A stretch of 64,000 bases of DNA from Desmodus rotundus (Eukaryota; Chordata; Mammalia; Chiroptera; Phyllostomidae). This document shows positions 33,955 to 46,123 of this stretch, piece by piece. The notes beneath the pieces were generated by a model, which worked only from the letters and a program-made list of their open reading frames with translations, was not told the origin of the DNA and ran no database searches. How positions within the stretch are numbered: the stretch's first letter is position 1; every line of letters begins with the position of its first letter. The DNA lies in NCBI RefSeq assembly GCF_022682495.2, contig NC_071389.1, positions 98,559,951 to 98,623,950 on the forward strand, in the 5' to 3' direction. The position numbers and the translations under genes are program-made.

Positions 33955-34168
33955 AAAAGATTTTATTTATTTATTTTTAGAGAGAGGGGGAAGAGGGAGA
34001 GAGAGGGCGACAAACACTGATGTGTGACAGAAACATCGATTTGTTGCCTCTCGCCTGCCCCCCAACTGGGAACCTGGCCCATGACACAGTACCTTGACTG
34101 GGAATTGAACTGTTGACATTTTGGTTTGCGGGAGGATGCCTAACCCACTGAGCCACACCAGTCAGGGC
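33955..34168 (-). repeat. Ves SINE, antisense
   Basis: AAAAAAGATTTTATTTATTT, GAGA-rich tract, then ACTGAGCCACACCAGTCAGG. Flanks share CTGACACC (33922 and 34169), a likely target-site duplication. Confidence 0.92.
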
Positions 34169-35534
34169 CTGACACCTTAAATTAGACTTGACTTGCAGGC
34201 ATTAACACAATGAAGTTTTGCAGGGATCTGAACAGAGTGTTCCCCATGGTCAGAGTTACATGCCTTTTTGTCTGCTCTTGTGAGAATGGATTGTGGGTTG
34301 GGGGTGATATAAGAGAGACTATTAAAGTAGGCTCCATAGTGAGACTTTGAGTTCATAGGATCAGATTTTGAAAGACACATTTGTCTGTTCTCACAACTCT
34401 TGCAGAAACAGACACCTGGGCTGATGCTAAAGTCAGATGCAAGCCCCACTATGTTCCAAACCCAAACCTGGCCACTGTGGCAACTCCAACCATCAAGCAA
34501 GGACAGTGATGTGAAGCCAGCCCCGAGGTGAGGGGCAGAGCTAAACTGTGGGTGTGCAGAACCTGTGGGCTTCAGAGGATGGGCCTTCCTGGGGCTACAG
34601 GTATTTGGTGGCCTGAATCAGTTCTGTCAGCTGAGGTCTGGTGGGGACAAAGATGGGTCACAGCTTTTCAAGGACTAGCCCATGTATTAGTGAGCTTGTT
34701 CCCAGTGAGTGAGACCAGTGCTCCCAGATTCCTGTGTGTGAAAGATGCTGACGGGCCAAGAATAGGTCCAAACACCAAGCTATTCTGACCAAATGCTGGG
34801 TGGGCCTGGTTTAAGCTTACAGACCATTTCTAATTTCAGCAAAACAGTTTTTATTGGGAAATTTATACCTCAGTGTTTTAAATGGAAAGTGCTGGTTGGT
34901 TTTTAAACCTCAAGCTCTTCTAAATGAGTAACAACTGTATAAAGAATGCGGAGGAGAACATGTGGACGTGGCTGTGTCACCTCCAGGCTGAAGCACTACA
35001 GCATGTGGCCTGAGCTGGCTCCAGCATGGGGCCTAGGACAGCATACACTGGCCGCAGGCCTGACCTCCGAGCAGACCTCACAGCCTCTCCAGGCCTTACC
35101 CCCAACCCCCATGAGCAAAAGGAGGGTTTAGATTAGAAGCTTTCACTAGGAAATAAATTGTACTCCCTTTAGTTTCTTTTTTTAAACACCAAAAGTAGAA
35201 ATGCTGACATTAGGAAAAGGTCAGGCATTCAGTATGTGTTTCTAGAGAGCCTTCGCGAGGACTATGTGGTCAGTTTTCCTTCACACAAGTGAATGATATT
35301 ACCCTGTTTGTCCAGCTCCATTCACTTGCCTGGTGACCCCAAATATGTTCAGGGCACAACCACAGAAAGGAAGAAAGCAGCTAATGGCTGAGGAGCACCC
35401 AAACATAAAGAGCGGGTCTCATCAATAGAAATGCATGGGTGGCTTTTAGGGGAAGACAGAAAGTTGTGAAAAATGATACAACTCTAAATGCAGAGTGGGC
35501 TTCGGGTTACTTAATATAAGATTAGCACATATCA
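34169..35534. other. No recognised element
   Basis: Unique-looking sequence between two SINEs, probably CENPP intron. No exon of a known gene recognised on either strand. Confidence 0.5.
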
Positions 35535-35724
35535 TACTGGCTGGGTGGCTCAGTTGGTTGGAGTGCTTGCCAGTACACCAAAAGGCTGTGGATTTGATCT
35601 TCAGTCAGGGTGTGTATGGGAGGCAACCAATCGATGTTTCTCTCTCACATTGATGTTTCTCCCTCTCTCTTCCTCTCTCTCTAAAATCAATAAATGTATC
35701 CTTGGGTAAGGATTAAAAAAAAAG
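35535..35724 (+). repeat. Ves SINE, sense
   Basis: ACTGGCTGGGTGGCTCAGTT ... GGATTTGATCTTCAGTCAGG ... CACATTGATGTTTCTCCCTC, tail TAAAATCAATAAATGTATCC and A-run. Confidence 0.92.
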
Positions 35725-36473
35725 ACATCTCAACAGCAATCGAAAGTTTTACATATTACTGTAGTTGATAGTCATAACAAATAACTGAATCATCAAGAAA
35801 GGGTTAACATGGATATACACTGATAAGGCAGAGATCTGGCCAATATGTTTTAGATACTTTCCATGAAAAAGAGCTGCGCACACACACGAAAAGTTTAACT
35901 GGAAAATTATCAGCCTAATCTGGAAAGCACCTCAGGTATTTCACATTCTGCCACCAACGAAGCTGAGGCCCAGGTGTGTGCATAAGGGGTGTGCACAGGA
36001 GGCCTGTGCCCCTAGTGTCACAGGGAAGACCAGGAAGAAAGTTCCTGATATGAGTGATTTGCACATTGTGGGCTCATCAGGCTTCCACAGGAAGCTTGTT
36101 CTAAGCAGTGATTCAAAATAGATGTTTATTCAGCTGCTGGCCATATGCTTGGAGTTTTCATCCAAAAACTTTCCTGGTGTTTATGATAGAAAAATGGTGG
36201 CTGTGAGAATAACAGCAATCTAATATCTAGTCCCAGTTTTGAGCCTGAGACGCACTTTCAGTTGGAATGTCTGCTGGATGCTGCTCCAAAGGGAACAAAA
36301 TTTTTAACAGAGCTTTAGAGAAAACCAGGCTTGTGTGCATTATCAGTCACTAAGTCCCAAGACGAATGACCAGACCAACCTCCACCCTCTTCATTGTTAA
36401 ACAAATGGGAAAACTTGAATCCTGAGTTTAATACCTTTGAGTGCCCACAGATATGTTAATTCATCTTGACTTT

Positions 36474-36663
36474 TTTAAAAGATCATATATATTTTATTTT
36501 TAGACAGAGCAGAAAGGAGGGACAGAGGGAAAGAAGCGTCAATGTGTGGTTGCCTCTCACATGCCCCCTACTGGGGATCTGGCCTGCAACCCAGGCATGT
36601 GCCTGGACTGGGTATCGAATCGGCGACTCTGTGGTTTGCAAGCCTGAGCCACACAAGCCAGGG
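36474..36663 (-). repeat. Ves SINE, antisense
   Basis: TTTTTAAAAGATCATATATA ... GTCAATGTGTGGTTGCCTCT ... CCTGAGCCACACAAGCCAGG. Flanked by CTTGACTTTTTT / CTTGATTTTAAT preceded by TCAT (36462 and 36665). Confidence 0.92.
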
Positions 36664-36719
36664 CTCATCTTGATTTTAATATTTTTTTTCCAAAGACTAT
36701 GGCTGGCTGATTCAAAGAT

Positions 36720-38255
36720 TTTTTTTTTAAATAGGATATAATTCACATTACAAAAGTCACTCCCTTAAAGTGTATAAGTAGGTTTTAGAATATTCACAAG
36801 GTTATGTAACCAACACCACTTTCTAAATTCAGAACATTTTCATCACCCCGTAAAGAATCCCTGTACCCTTTAGCTACTAACCATTAATCCCCTCACCCCC
36901 ACCCAGCCATAAGCAACCAGTAATCTACTTCTGTCTCTATAGATCTCCCTATTTTACACATTTCATATGAATGGCATCAATCTCACAGTACTTGGTCTTT
37001 TGTGACTGGCTTCTTTCCCTCAGCATGTTTTCAAGGCTCTTCCATGTAGCAGCAGGTGTGTCAGCACTTCATTCCCTGACATTTCACTGTATGTTTATTG
37101 ATAAGCTCTGGGACACTTGGGTGGTTTCTACTTTTTGACTATTGGGAATAAGGCTGTGAACATATGTATACAAGTTTTTACACGGGCATGTTTTTATTTC
37201 TCTTGGTTATACACCTAGGAGTTAAATTGCTAGTCATATAACTCCATGTAACTACTAGAGGAACTGTGAAATTCTTTTCCAAAGCAGCTGTACCATTTTT
37301 AGAATTCCATCAGTAGGGTATGAGGGTTCTGATTTCTCTCCTTGCCAACCCTTATTTTTCTTTAAAAAAAAATTGTGAGGTAGTATCTCACTGTGATTTT
37401 GACTTGTGTTTCCCTAATGGCCAATGATGTTGAACATCTTTACATGTGCTTATTAACCATTTGTACTCCTTTGAAGAAATGTCTATTCAGATCCTTTGCC
37501 TATTTTGTAATTGGGTTATTTTCCTGTTTATTATTGAGTTGTAATGGTTCTTTATATATTCCAGGTATACATCACTCATCAGACATATGGTTTCCTTTCC
37601 TTTAAAAAAATTTTTTTATTTATTGGCGTGGGGGGAGTGTTAGAGGGTAAATGCAGACAACTGTAGTTGAACAACAATAAAATAATTTAAAATTTTTTTT
37701 TATTTATTGATTTGAGAAAGAGAGAGAGAGAGAGAAACATCCATTTGGTGTTACACTTATTGATGCACTCATTGGTTGCTTCTTGTATGTGCCCTGGCCA
37801 GGGACTGAACTCATAACCATGGTGCATTGGGACGATGCTCTAACCAAGTGAGTACCTGACCAAGGCCAGATATATGGTTTTCTAAAATATTCTTCCATTC
37901 TGTGGATTGTCTTTTTACTTCCTAAATGGTATCACTTGTTTAAAGTTTTTAATTTTGGTGAAGATCAATTTATCTATTTTTGTTCTTATTTGTTTGTGCT
38001 TTTGGGGTCATAGCTAAAAATAATTAATCCAAAGTCACAGAAATATACACCTATGTTTTCTCCTAAGAGTTTGTATTTTTATATTTTAAAATTGGGTCTT
38101 TGATCCATTTTGAGTTAATTTTTGTATATGGTATGAAGTAGGGGTCCAACTTCATTCTTTTAACTGTAACTATCCAGTTGTTCAAGTACCAGTTGTTGAA
38201 AGACTGTTCCCTCCCTCATTTGTCTTGGGTGCAGTCACATTTTAATAACATTTTG
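36720..38255 (-). repeat. L1 3' UTR and ORF2 end, antisense (interrupted)
   Basis: AGGATATAATTCACATTACA, ACCAACACCACTTTCTAAAT, then antisense ORF2-end blocks (TGTGACTGGCTTCTTTCCCT). Same L1 region as 5697-8275 but a different copy. A compound insertion sits at 37600-37866. Confidence 0.88.
37600..37866. mobile_element. Compound insertion: L1 3' tail (+) plus Ves SINE (-)
   Basis: A short L1-type 3' end (GACAACTGTAGTTGAACAAC-AATAAAATAA, sense) is followed by an antisense Ves (37690-37866, ending ACCAAGTGAGTACCTGACCA). Both lie between CAGACATATGGTTT (37581) and CAGATATATGGTTT (37867), a near-perfect duplication of the L1 target. Confidence 0.8.
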
Positions 38256-38319
38256 TAGTTGGAAGACAGCCTGGTCCAGAGATAATGTGAGATCAGTGAG
38301 GTCACACAATGGGACAAAA

Positions 38320-39440
38320 CTCATCCCAGACTTCTCAACAAATGATGCTGGGACAATTGGATATTTATATGTAGAAAAATGAACCTCAATGTTTACCTCA
38401 TAACATACACAAAAATTTACTCAAGATTAATCATAAATATAAATGTTAGAGATAAAAATATAAAACATCTCAAAGAAAATTTCAGAAAAAACACCTTTGT
38501 AATCCTGGGTTAGCCAAAGATCTTTCAAATACAACACAAAAAAATCAGAATGCGTTAAAAAATAAATTGGATAATTGATGAATTGAATTTGTCATAATTA
38601 GAAACCACTGCTCTTAAAGGCCATTGTTAAGAAAATGAAAACTGCCAGCCTCAGACTAAGTGAAAATATTGGTAAAAACTTGTATCCAGAATACATAAAG
38701 AACATTTTATAACTCAGTAATAACAAACAACCCAATTTTAAATAATGGTAAAAAAAAAAAAAGGATTTAATGGTCAAATAAGAGATATGGACGGGAAAAG
38801 AATATCACCAATTGTTAGGGAAATGCAAATAAAACCACAATGAGATACCACCACAAAGCTACCAGAATGGCTAATATCAAAAAGACTAACAATGCCATGT
38901 TTTGGTGAAGGTGTGGAGCAACTGGACCAATTATACATTGCTGGTGGGAGTTAGATAAACCATAAATCTGGCGGCTTCTTATAAAGTTAGACATACACTC
39001 ACCATGTGATCAAGCAGTCCCATTCCTAAGTATTTACCCAAGAAAAATGAAAATGTATGTTCATACAAAGATTTGCATGCAACTGCTCATTACTAAGTAG
39101 AGACTTAGTAATGACCCCAAACTAGAGACTGTGAGTGATCCTTTCTCCCCTAGTGGGTGTGGAAACAATGAGTGCTATCCATACAATGGGATGATGTTCA
39201 GCAATATTATCCACACAAAAATATGGACAAACCTCAGAAGCAATGTGCCCAGTGAAAGAAGCCAGACACAAAAGACCACACACACTGTATGATTCCAGTT
39301 ATAAGATTCTAGAAAAGAACAGACCAGGAGTCATTAGGGAAAAAGACTGACTGCAAATACATCTGTCAGAACTCAGCAAACACTACAGTTAAAAAGGTAT
39401 ACTTTATTATATTTAAATTAGGCCTCAATAAACCTGACTT
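38320..39440 (+). repeat. L1 ORF2 end and 3' UTR, sense
   Basis: AACAAATGATGCTGGGACAA, GCAAATAAAACCACAATGAG, ACAATGGGATGATGTTCAGC, tail AATTAGGCCTCAATAAACCT. Broken in all frames. Confidence 0.85.
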
Positions 39441-40729
39441 TAAAGAGAGCCCACGCCCCTGACTCATAGCTTGTTCCTACAAGGAATGCTCCTCCCTTCT
39501 CACAGACTAGAGCAGCCCTGCTCTTCCGGGTGAACAGCAGTCTTTGCACAGGCTACTTTGTGCCGAGCATTGCTCTGGAAGTGCGGATCTAGTGGTGAGG
39601 AACACATAGATATGTAGTGGTGAGTGCTGGGAGGTGAGTGGTCAGGGTGCCTCCTTGGGTAAGTGACACTCAAGTTCAGATGTGAATGATGGGAAGACAA
39701 GGGGGTGAGGGGATTCCTGGCAGAGTACCAACAGCACAGAGGCAGCCCTCAGCGGGAACAAGCTGGCTTGCTGAGACTGCACAAAGCAATACCAAGGGGT
39801 ATATGGAAAATTTTACAGATGAAGAGGGGAGGTGGTAAGGCCAGGGCATGCACGCTCATATGCCAGCACCCACAGGTGGTCTTACTTGCATTCTGAAAGG
39901 ATCATGCTGACTGCCATATGGAGAGTAGAGGAGGTAAGGTGGGCAAAGCAAGGGGGCCTGTGGCCAGGACTGACAGATAGTGGCCTAGTTATCACAGCAG
40001 TATGTGTCCCAGAGGAAGAAAGGACAGGGCTTGCTGGATGTGGGGATGTGGAAGACTCAGGGTATAGGAGACAGTGCTGGTGAGGAAAGATGGTGTGGTA
40101 GGAAGACGTGGGGCTCTTGGCACCAGGTCAGTCTGTGAAGGAAGTGCCCAGGGTGTGGCAGGGATCCCAGGTGATGCTCTGGGAGGAAGGAGTCAGTGAC
40201 CCTGTAGCTCTGTCAGCTCTGTCATGGGGTGCAGGGCCTTGTCCTGGATTCCAGTGGGTGAAGAACCTAAGAAGAGGAGATGAGACCCAGGGCCAGGCAG
40301 TTTCCCAGGAACCTTGCTGCCAAAAGAGGCAGAGAACTGGTATGAGTTGGCAGCAGGGGTGTGAGGTGTTACACCCACGTGGGCTGACCAGAATCCAGGA
40401 AAGAGGATGCAGGAAGCCAATTGTCAATCATCACAGCACAGGGACAGACGGGGTGGCACCAGCAGAGCATAAAAGGTTTGTAGATCAAGTTCCACAAAAT
40501 GGAGGTGACCCTGAGGCCCTGTTGCCCCTGAGGCCTGGCTCAGGGCACAAGTCTAAACCTAAGTCACGGCACTAGAGAAAACAGGATCTGCTCTGTCTCC
40601 TGTGGCCCTTGTTAACGTTTTCGAACACTCCCCTCAGGTAGGGTGCTCCCTGCTTGCAAGGCACTGAACACCCCCAGTCTATGGACTGTTTCCCTTTAAT
40701 AAAAAGGATATCCAACTCATTACTAAATA
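39441..40729. other. No recognised element
   Basis: Unique-looking, relatively GC-rich. A 155-residue ORF at 40108-40575 has no recognisable domain and no splice-site support, so I do not call it a gene. Confidence 0.5.
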
Positions 40730-41677
40730 CCATATTTTTCAGACTATAAGACGCACCCCCCCCAAATTTGGGAGGAAAATGGGGGTGCGTCTTATAGTCC
40801 AAATGTAGCTTACCTGGCTTGCTAGGGGCTGGGGGGAGGAACTGGGGCGGTGATGGAGCGGAGCCACAGGAGGCAGGAGCAGGGCTGCAGCTGCAGGAAG
40901 TCAGAGGCAGCAGGAGTGGGGCGATGCTGCGGGCCCTGGGCTGGGAGGAGGGTGTGTCCTGGTGGTGCGAAACAAGGGAGGCAGGAGCTGAGTCCCCGCT
41001 GCGGCATTACTATAGTGCTAGGGAGGAGGGTACAGGAGGTGCAGGCATGTTAGGAGAAGAAAGCCTGTGGCGCCGGTACATGCCTACATCACGTGACTGG
41101 TGTGTCTCCCATTAACATAACATAGGCAAATTCCACTGCAGGGTCACCTTTCAATGTGGCCCTGCAGCTGTTGCAAAACTACAACTCCCATCATGCTTGG
41201 ACAGGTTGGGATGATGGGAGCTGTAATTTGGCAACAGCTGCAGAGCCACACAGGTTGTGCAAAACTGCTGTCCCCATACAAGAGTGTTGTACAACCTGTG
41301 GCCCTCTGGCAGCAGATCCCCCCATAACAGTGTCAGCAATGCCTTAGACGGCTCTGAAGATGACATCCTCTGTGAACAGAGTGAAGACAGTGATACTAGT
41401 GGTTCTGAGGAGCTGAGCTTCATAAATGTGGACAGTAGTGACAAGGAGTTCTTGGGGTTGGTTCCCTGATGATTAGAGGAGTTTCGTACTTAAAGCTTAA
41501 AGTCAGTAATAATGGTTGTTAAATGCTGCTGTTGGGTTCTGTTTACATTTACATTGGTGAAATATTGTTATTAATATTTTACCACATTTTTTGCTTCAAA
41601 TTTTTTTTCCTATTTTCCTCCTTTAAAACCTAGGTGCGTCTTATGGTCCAGTGCATCTTATAGTCCAAAAAATACAG
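40730..41677 (+). mobile_element. TIR DNA transposon with hairpin end (unclassified)
   Basis: A 948-bp element with ends CCATATTTTTCAGACTATAA and the reverse complement TTATAGTCCAAAAAATACAG; the inverted repeat runs ~28 bp (through AAGACGCAC). TA flanks both ends, which suggests a Tc1/mariner-like target. The motif GACTATAAGACGCACC occurs four times: twice as a perfect 19-bp hairpin at the left (40742-40760 / 40781-40799) and twice in tandem at the right (41633-41667). The GC-rich interior has a second large hairpin and a short acidic ORF end (SEDDILCEQSEDSDTSGSEE, stop near 41469) that could be a transposase fragment. No full transposase is present. Confidence 0.75.
41156..41256 (+). repeat. 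Long imperfect hairpin within the TIR transposon
   Basis: Arms of ~39 bases: GTGGCCCTGCAGCTGTTGCA... on the left pairs with ...GGCAACAGCTGCAGAGCCAC on the right, loop GCTTGGACAGGTTGGG. About 35 of 39 positions pair by eye. It may be a separate small foldback element inserted in the larger one. Confidence 0.85.
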
Positions 41678-41679
41678 TA

Positions 41680-44600
41680 GTATTATTTCTGTCATTTGAC
41701 ACAGCACACAGACTCCAAAGAGCTGGGTGCAGGAAGAGGAAGTGAGAGGCTGCCCACCTACAGCCCAGGAATGGCCCACAGCAGCTCCATGTGGGGTGGG
41801 TCAGAGGGAGACTGGGGGTCCACTGGAAGAAGGCAAATGATGTCCTTGGTGTTAGGAAGAAACTGGGCACCTGCCTGTGCTGCACTAGCACCCCAGAATT
41901 CTGAGATGAGTGTTCCAATTGACACCAATGTCAGAAGGCTTAGAAATGCCTACGACATCCACACTTAGCAGCACAGCGATCTGCTGTCATTTTGGAAGAT
42001 GAAACTAACAAATATTAAGTGGTTCCTCTGTGCCGGACTTGGGTGCAGTCTCTTTCTTTACACCATTTTAGACCATATGGTCGCAGATGCCATGTAATAA
42101 TCATGCTTCTATGTATGGTTCTGGGGGCTCCAGGGTGGCAGCTGTTCTGCTGGGTGGGCCTTCTGTGACCTCCCCATGTGCTTACCCACAATCACGACAC
42201 CCACTGCCACTTGTTTCTAGTGCCAGCTGCAGACACACCCTCACCCCTGGACACTCAGTGGGTGTTTTCCCAAATGGGGCCATCTTCCTGCTTTACCAAA
42301 ACGTAGGCATCCCAAGCAGAAAATGCCCCTTTTGAATGTCCTCAGCTCCTCAGTGTGCCCACTGCAGGACCCTTGCCCCCATCTGCCCTGCTTCCAGGCT
42401 CAGCAATGTGGACTGTGCAGACCTCTCAGGCTGTGCATGGGCCTCAGTCCACTTCTGCTATGCCAGGAGTACACAGAAATGCTGCTTCAGTCATCCTTTT
42501 CCCTCTGTAATTGGTGTTTACCAAGGGGACATCCTGAGACTAGGCTATTGTTTGGTTCCTTGCTGTCTGTGCATTCACAACATAATGGCCACCAAAGGGT
42601 GAGTGTCCTTCATTCCCTCCACATTAGTGAGTGACTTTCCATCAGAAGAATAAGCCTCCTCTTCTGCTCTGTTAAGTTTGCATCCGTGTTGACTCACAGG
42701 ATACTACTTTATTCAATGGAAGTCAGCATTTCTCCTAGGAGTGAAGTGTCATGGCCCCTAGGGCTATAGTGCTTCCAGGCCCTCTCAGGGGAAGGAGCTT
42801 AGAAAGATGGTGGTGTGACACTTGCACCAGCACACATACTGTGGCCCTTCCCGCATTCTCCTGTGCATATATATTTAAAAAAACCAATGGGCATGAGACC
42901 ACCCCAATACCTCAATCTATGACCCAGAGTCCTCTAGCCTTCATCCTCAATGAATTTACTGGATGGGCCAATTTACAATCTCCCAGAAGTCCCCCACACT
43001 GGCACCTCTGTGAGGGAAGAGACAACACGTACAACATATAACAACGTACAACAGCACCGCAGGCACTCATGGCATTCACTGAAAAAGTTTCCTGGGTAAG
43101 TGCTGACTAGGGCATCCCCTTGGCCAGAGGAAGGGCTATGGCTGTAAGGAGGGTCTCAGTCTGTGATCAGCTATCACAGGGAAGGGATGGCTATTCTAGG
43201 AGAATTTTGAAGAGGAAATCCTTCACGTCATCACAACTGTCTGAATAACAGAACCACTGGCTGCAGCATCAACCAGAAGAGGTGGAAGCTTCTCATTTCA
43301 GCCAAGTGTACTCATGACACACCAACCAAGTGAAATTTTAACAAAACCCCTCAAACTACAGGACTGGATAACAGAAGCTCTACTTTTAAGTTTTGATTAC
43401 ACAGACGACAAGAAGACTCTGTGTGGACTTTATTTTCACCAGTTTTCCTAGACCATGTGGTTAAAGTAAACATCCCATGCAGTAAGATGAAGTGCTATGC
43501 TGTGGAATTACCTCTTGGAAACCACACTACCCCGACTTTCCTGGACGTGATCCTAGGGATGAGACACAAACAGACATAATTCCACACATGTCTGCACACG
43601 AGAAGTTTTGGTTGGTAAAAATAAGACACAGCAGCAGCTTGCTAGGGTGGGGGCAGAGACCAGACTCATGGGTGGGTTAACAAAGTATCCCCAACCTCTC
43701 TTAGATACAGGCTCCTGGAGGCCTGTCCCACAGGAACCGTGCAAGAAATGATTGGGAAATGTTCAGTATCTCTGTTAGGGATTTCTGATCCAGAGGGAGA
43801 TAAAAACCAAATGTGTCCTAAAGGTTGCTAAGTAAAACAAACAACCAGAAAACCTGTACTCCAAGCCCATGGTGGCTCATAAACCCGAGAAAGGCAGCAG
43901 GCCATTACAGCACTGACTGTGGATCACACACAAACCTCTGGGTGTGACTTGTGGGCGTTTTCTGGTATCATGTCCCAGGAACCCCCAAGGGCCTATCCAC
44001 ATATTTTCCACTGCCCCAACCCAGCGTGTGGCCTTCTCTGGCACCTTCTTCACCCCCGAGTCACTCCAGAACAGACCAACCACTTTGTTCCATCCTCCCT
44101 TCACCCCCTTTTTCTTGTTTTATGAGACTTGGGAAGAACCAGAGGATCTCAGGGACCCACTTTATTGGAAATATATTCCACTAGCATTTTTAAAGTGAAG
44201 ACTTCAGGGGCTCCAACTAACAGAAAGTTCCATATGAACAGTTGCTGTGCCACTAGCAAGAGAAAGCACTGGGGCCAGGATAGCAAACTTCAGCTACTCC
44301 CGATTCTGTGGCCCTGAATGGTCTAGTGAATGTTCAGTATATTAAACTAAACAGAAATTCCTCAAAAACCCTCAGTTACTTATTTTATAAGTGCATGTTT
44401 AAATTTTATTTGTCACTTGTCTGTAATCTTTGGTACTAATAGCAATTTCTATTCCAGGAGACACAGCTTGTTCTGAGTTGGCCTATCACAGAGAATGCCC
44501 TATCTTTTGACTTTATTACAAGTGAACCTGTTCAGTGGCAAGACCAATACTGCCTTTTCCAGTGTCAGCACAACACTCTCCAAAACCCCTGAATAAAGTC

Positions 44601-44689
44601 AGGATGTGTTACTTCTCCATCTAATATCTCCATCCTGGCACAATCCCTACTCATAGACAGTCTGTTACCGTAGTCAGTCAGAGCACCAG
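41680..44689. other. No recognised element
   Basis: Three kilobases of unique-looking sequence, probably CENPP intron. It includes the 76-bp segment 43756-43831 that recurs at 46016-46091. No gene exon recognised. Confidence 0.5.
43756..43831 (+). repeat. Source copy of a 76-bp duplicated segment
   Basis: GAAATGTTCAGTATCTCTGT ... AAAGGTTGCTAA; identical to 46016-46091 except one base (C at 43807, A at 46067). The surrounding sequence is not shared. Confidence 0.95.
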
Positions 44690-45030
44690 GGGAATCTCCA
44701 CCCATTTCCCATCCACCAAGATGGCACAGGGGGAGGTCCTTATGCCAAGCACACAGAGAGCTAGAAATATGACTGGATAGAGCCCCCAGAACACCAAAAG
44801 CTAGAAAGATAACTGTATTAAGAAAAAAGGTCCTCCCCTCCCTATCCCTATAAGAACTTCAGGCCTGAGCAGAAAGAGGAGATGGTTTTTGAGACTAGAG
44901 TCCATCATTCTCACAGGTTGCATGACACCTGAATAAAACCTCTTTCCTTTTGCACCAGCACCTGCCTCACAAGTTTGGCTTTCGTGATGGTAGGTAAACA
45001 CCCCCCACTTCCAACCCCCCATTTTTGTTC
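44690..45030 (+). mobile_element. LTR-like segment (ERV-type solo LTR remnant)
   Basis: Organised like a gammaretroviral-type LTR: a CTATAAGAAC TATA-like site (44848), a segment CTGAGCAGAAAGAGGAGA, then CACCTGAATAAAACCTCTTT with an AATAAA signal (44934), and a U5-like TGCACCAGCACCTGCC... TTGGCTTTCGTGATGG. No internal retroviral genes adjoin it, so it would be a solo LTR. The ends are not defined and I assign no family. Confidence 0.5.
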
Positions 45031-45556
45031 AGTAACATGTCCACAGTGAGTTTTCCCATGGGATTCCTCTACCTTTTGCTGGGCTGATTACTGAAAGCAG
45101 CTCCGAGGAGTAGGGATGACAGAGGTGGGGTGGGCATGAACTTCTGTCCTCATCCATTCCTTCCCAATCCCAGGGATCCATGGGAAGAGTGAGAGTAATC
45201 CCTGCCTTGGCCAGCCCAAACCAGGCAGGCAGAAAACCATGTGACTCTCCAACACACCACATACTTGGAACTCCTCCTCAGACACTTTTTAAAAAGCCCT
45301 CCAGAGCGAGCAGCGCAGCAAGGAGTTGCTCATAGGAGAGATCACAACATGAAATACAGCCTTGTCTAGAAAATGGAATTGAAAGAAGGTACAGGGGGAT
45401 GTGGGGATCAAAGAAAGGAATAAACATTACAAATATAAGTCTTCTACACCTTACAGTTTCAGAACGAGAAGGGGAAAATCAGGCAAGCAAATTCAGTCAC
45501 ATGTACAGTGAAGGGACACATGCCCTGCAGTCAATATGAAGGCAAATGCAATTAAA
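45031..45556. other. No recognised element
   Basis: Unique-looking sequence between the LTR-like segment and the HAL1 target site. Confidence 0.5.
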
Positions 45557-45573
45557 TCACCCCATTCAGATAA
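45557..45573 (+). repeat. 5' target-site duplication of HAL1 (imperfect)
   Basis: TCACCCCATTCAGATAA against TCACACCAATCAGATGA at 47717-47733: 14 of 17 match. Confidence 0.7.
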
Positions 45574-46015
45574 ATCAACTTCCGGTCAAGAGGGAGATGT
45601 AGGTAAACATGCCTCACCTCCTCATACAACTACAGCAAGAATTACAACTAGACTAAAAAACAAATATCACCCAGAACTGTCAGAAAATCAAACTGTATGG
45701 AAGTTCAACAACAATGGATTTAGAGAAGCCACATTCCTCCAGAAAGCTGAAGGAGCAGAGATGCAGGGATGGGCAGAGAGGTGAGGAGAGGCATGGAGAT
45801 GTGGAATGGGCAGTCCTACATCCACTGGTGGTAGATAAAAATCAGGAGGGATACTTCTGGAGCAAGGGATCCCAGCCCCAGACCAGACCACCAAGCCCAG
45901 GGTTCCAGTGCCAGGAAGATAAGTCCTCATAACTTCCAGCTGTAAAAACCAGTCAGGGATGGTGCAGCAGAAGAAACTGTGGGATTCTCAAGAGACTCCT
46001 CCTAAAGGGCCTGCA

Positions 46016-46123
46016 GAAATGTTCAGTATCTCTGTTAGGGATTTCTGATCCAGAGGGAGATAAAAAACAAATGTGTCCTAAAGGTTGCTAATTCTTGCTG
46101 TAGTTGTATCATGAAGATACAAC
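46016..46123 (+). other. Composite templated insertion within HAL1 5' UTR
   Basis: Three joined parts. 46016-46091 copies 43756-43831. 46090-46109 (AATTCTTGCTGTAGTTGTAT) is the exact reverse complement of 45624-45643. 46104-46123 is a perfect foldback, GTTGTATC-ATGA-AGATACAAC type, with 8-base arms. The junction between the first two parts shares 1-2 bases of overlap. Confidence 0.88.

Noticed and set aside
40108..40575. 155-residue ORF in GC-rich unique sequence
   Set aside because: No recognised domain, no splice-site or promoter support, and no similarity to the neighbouring human genes.
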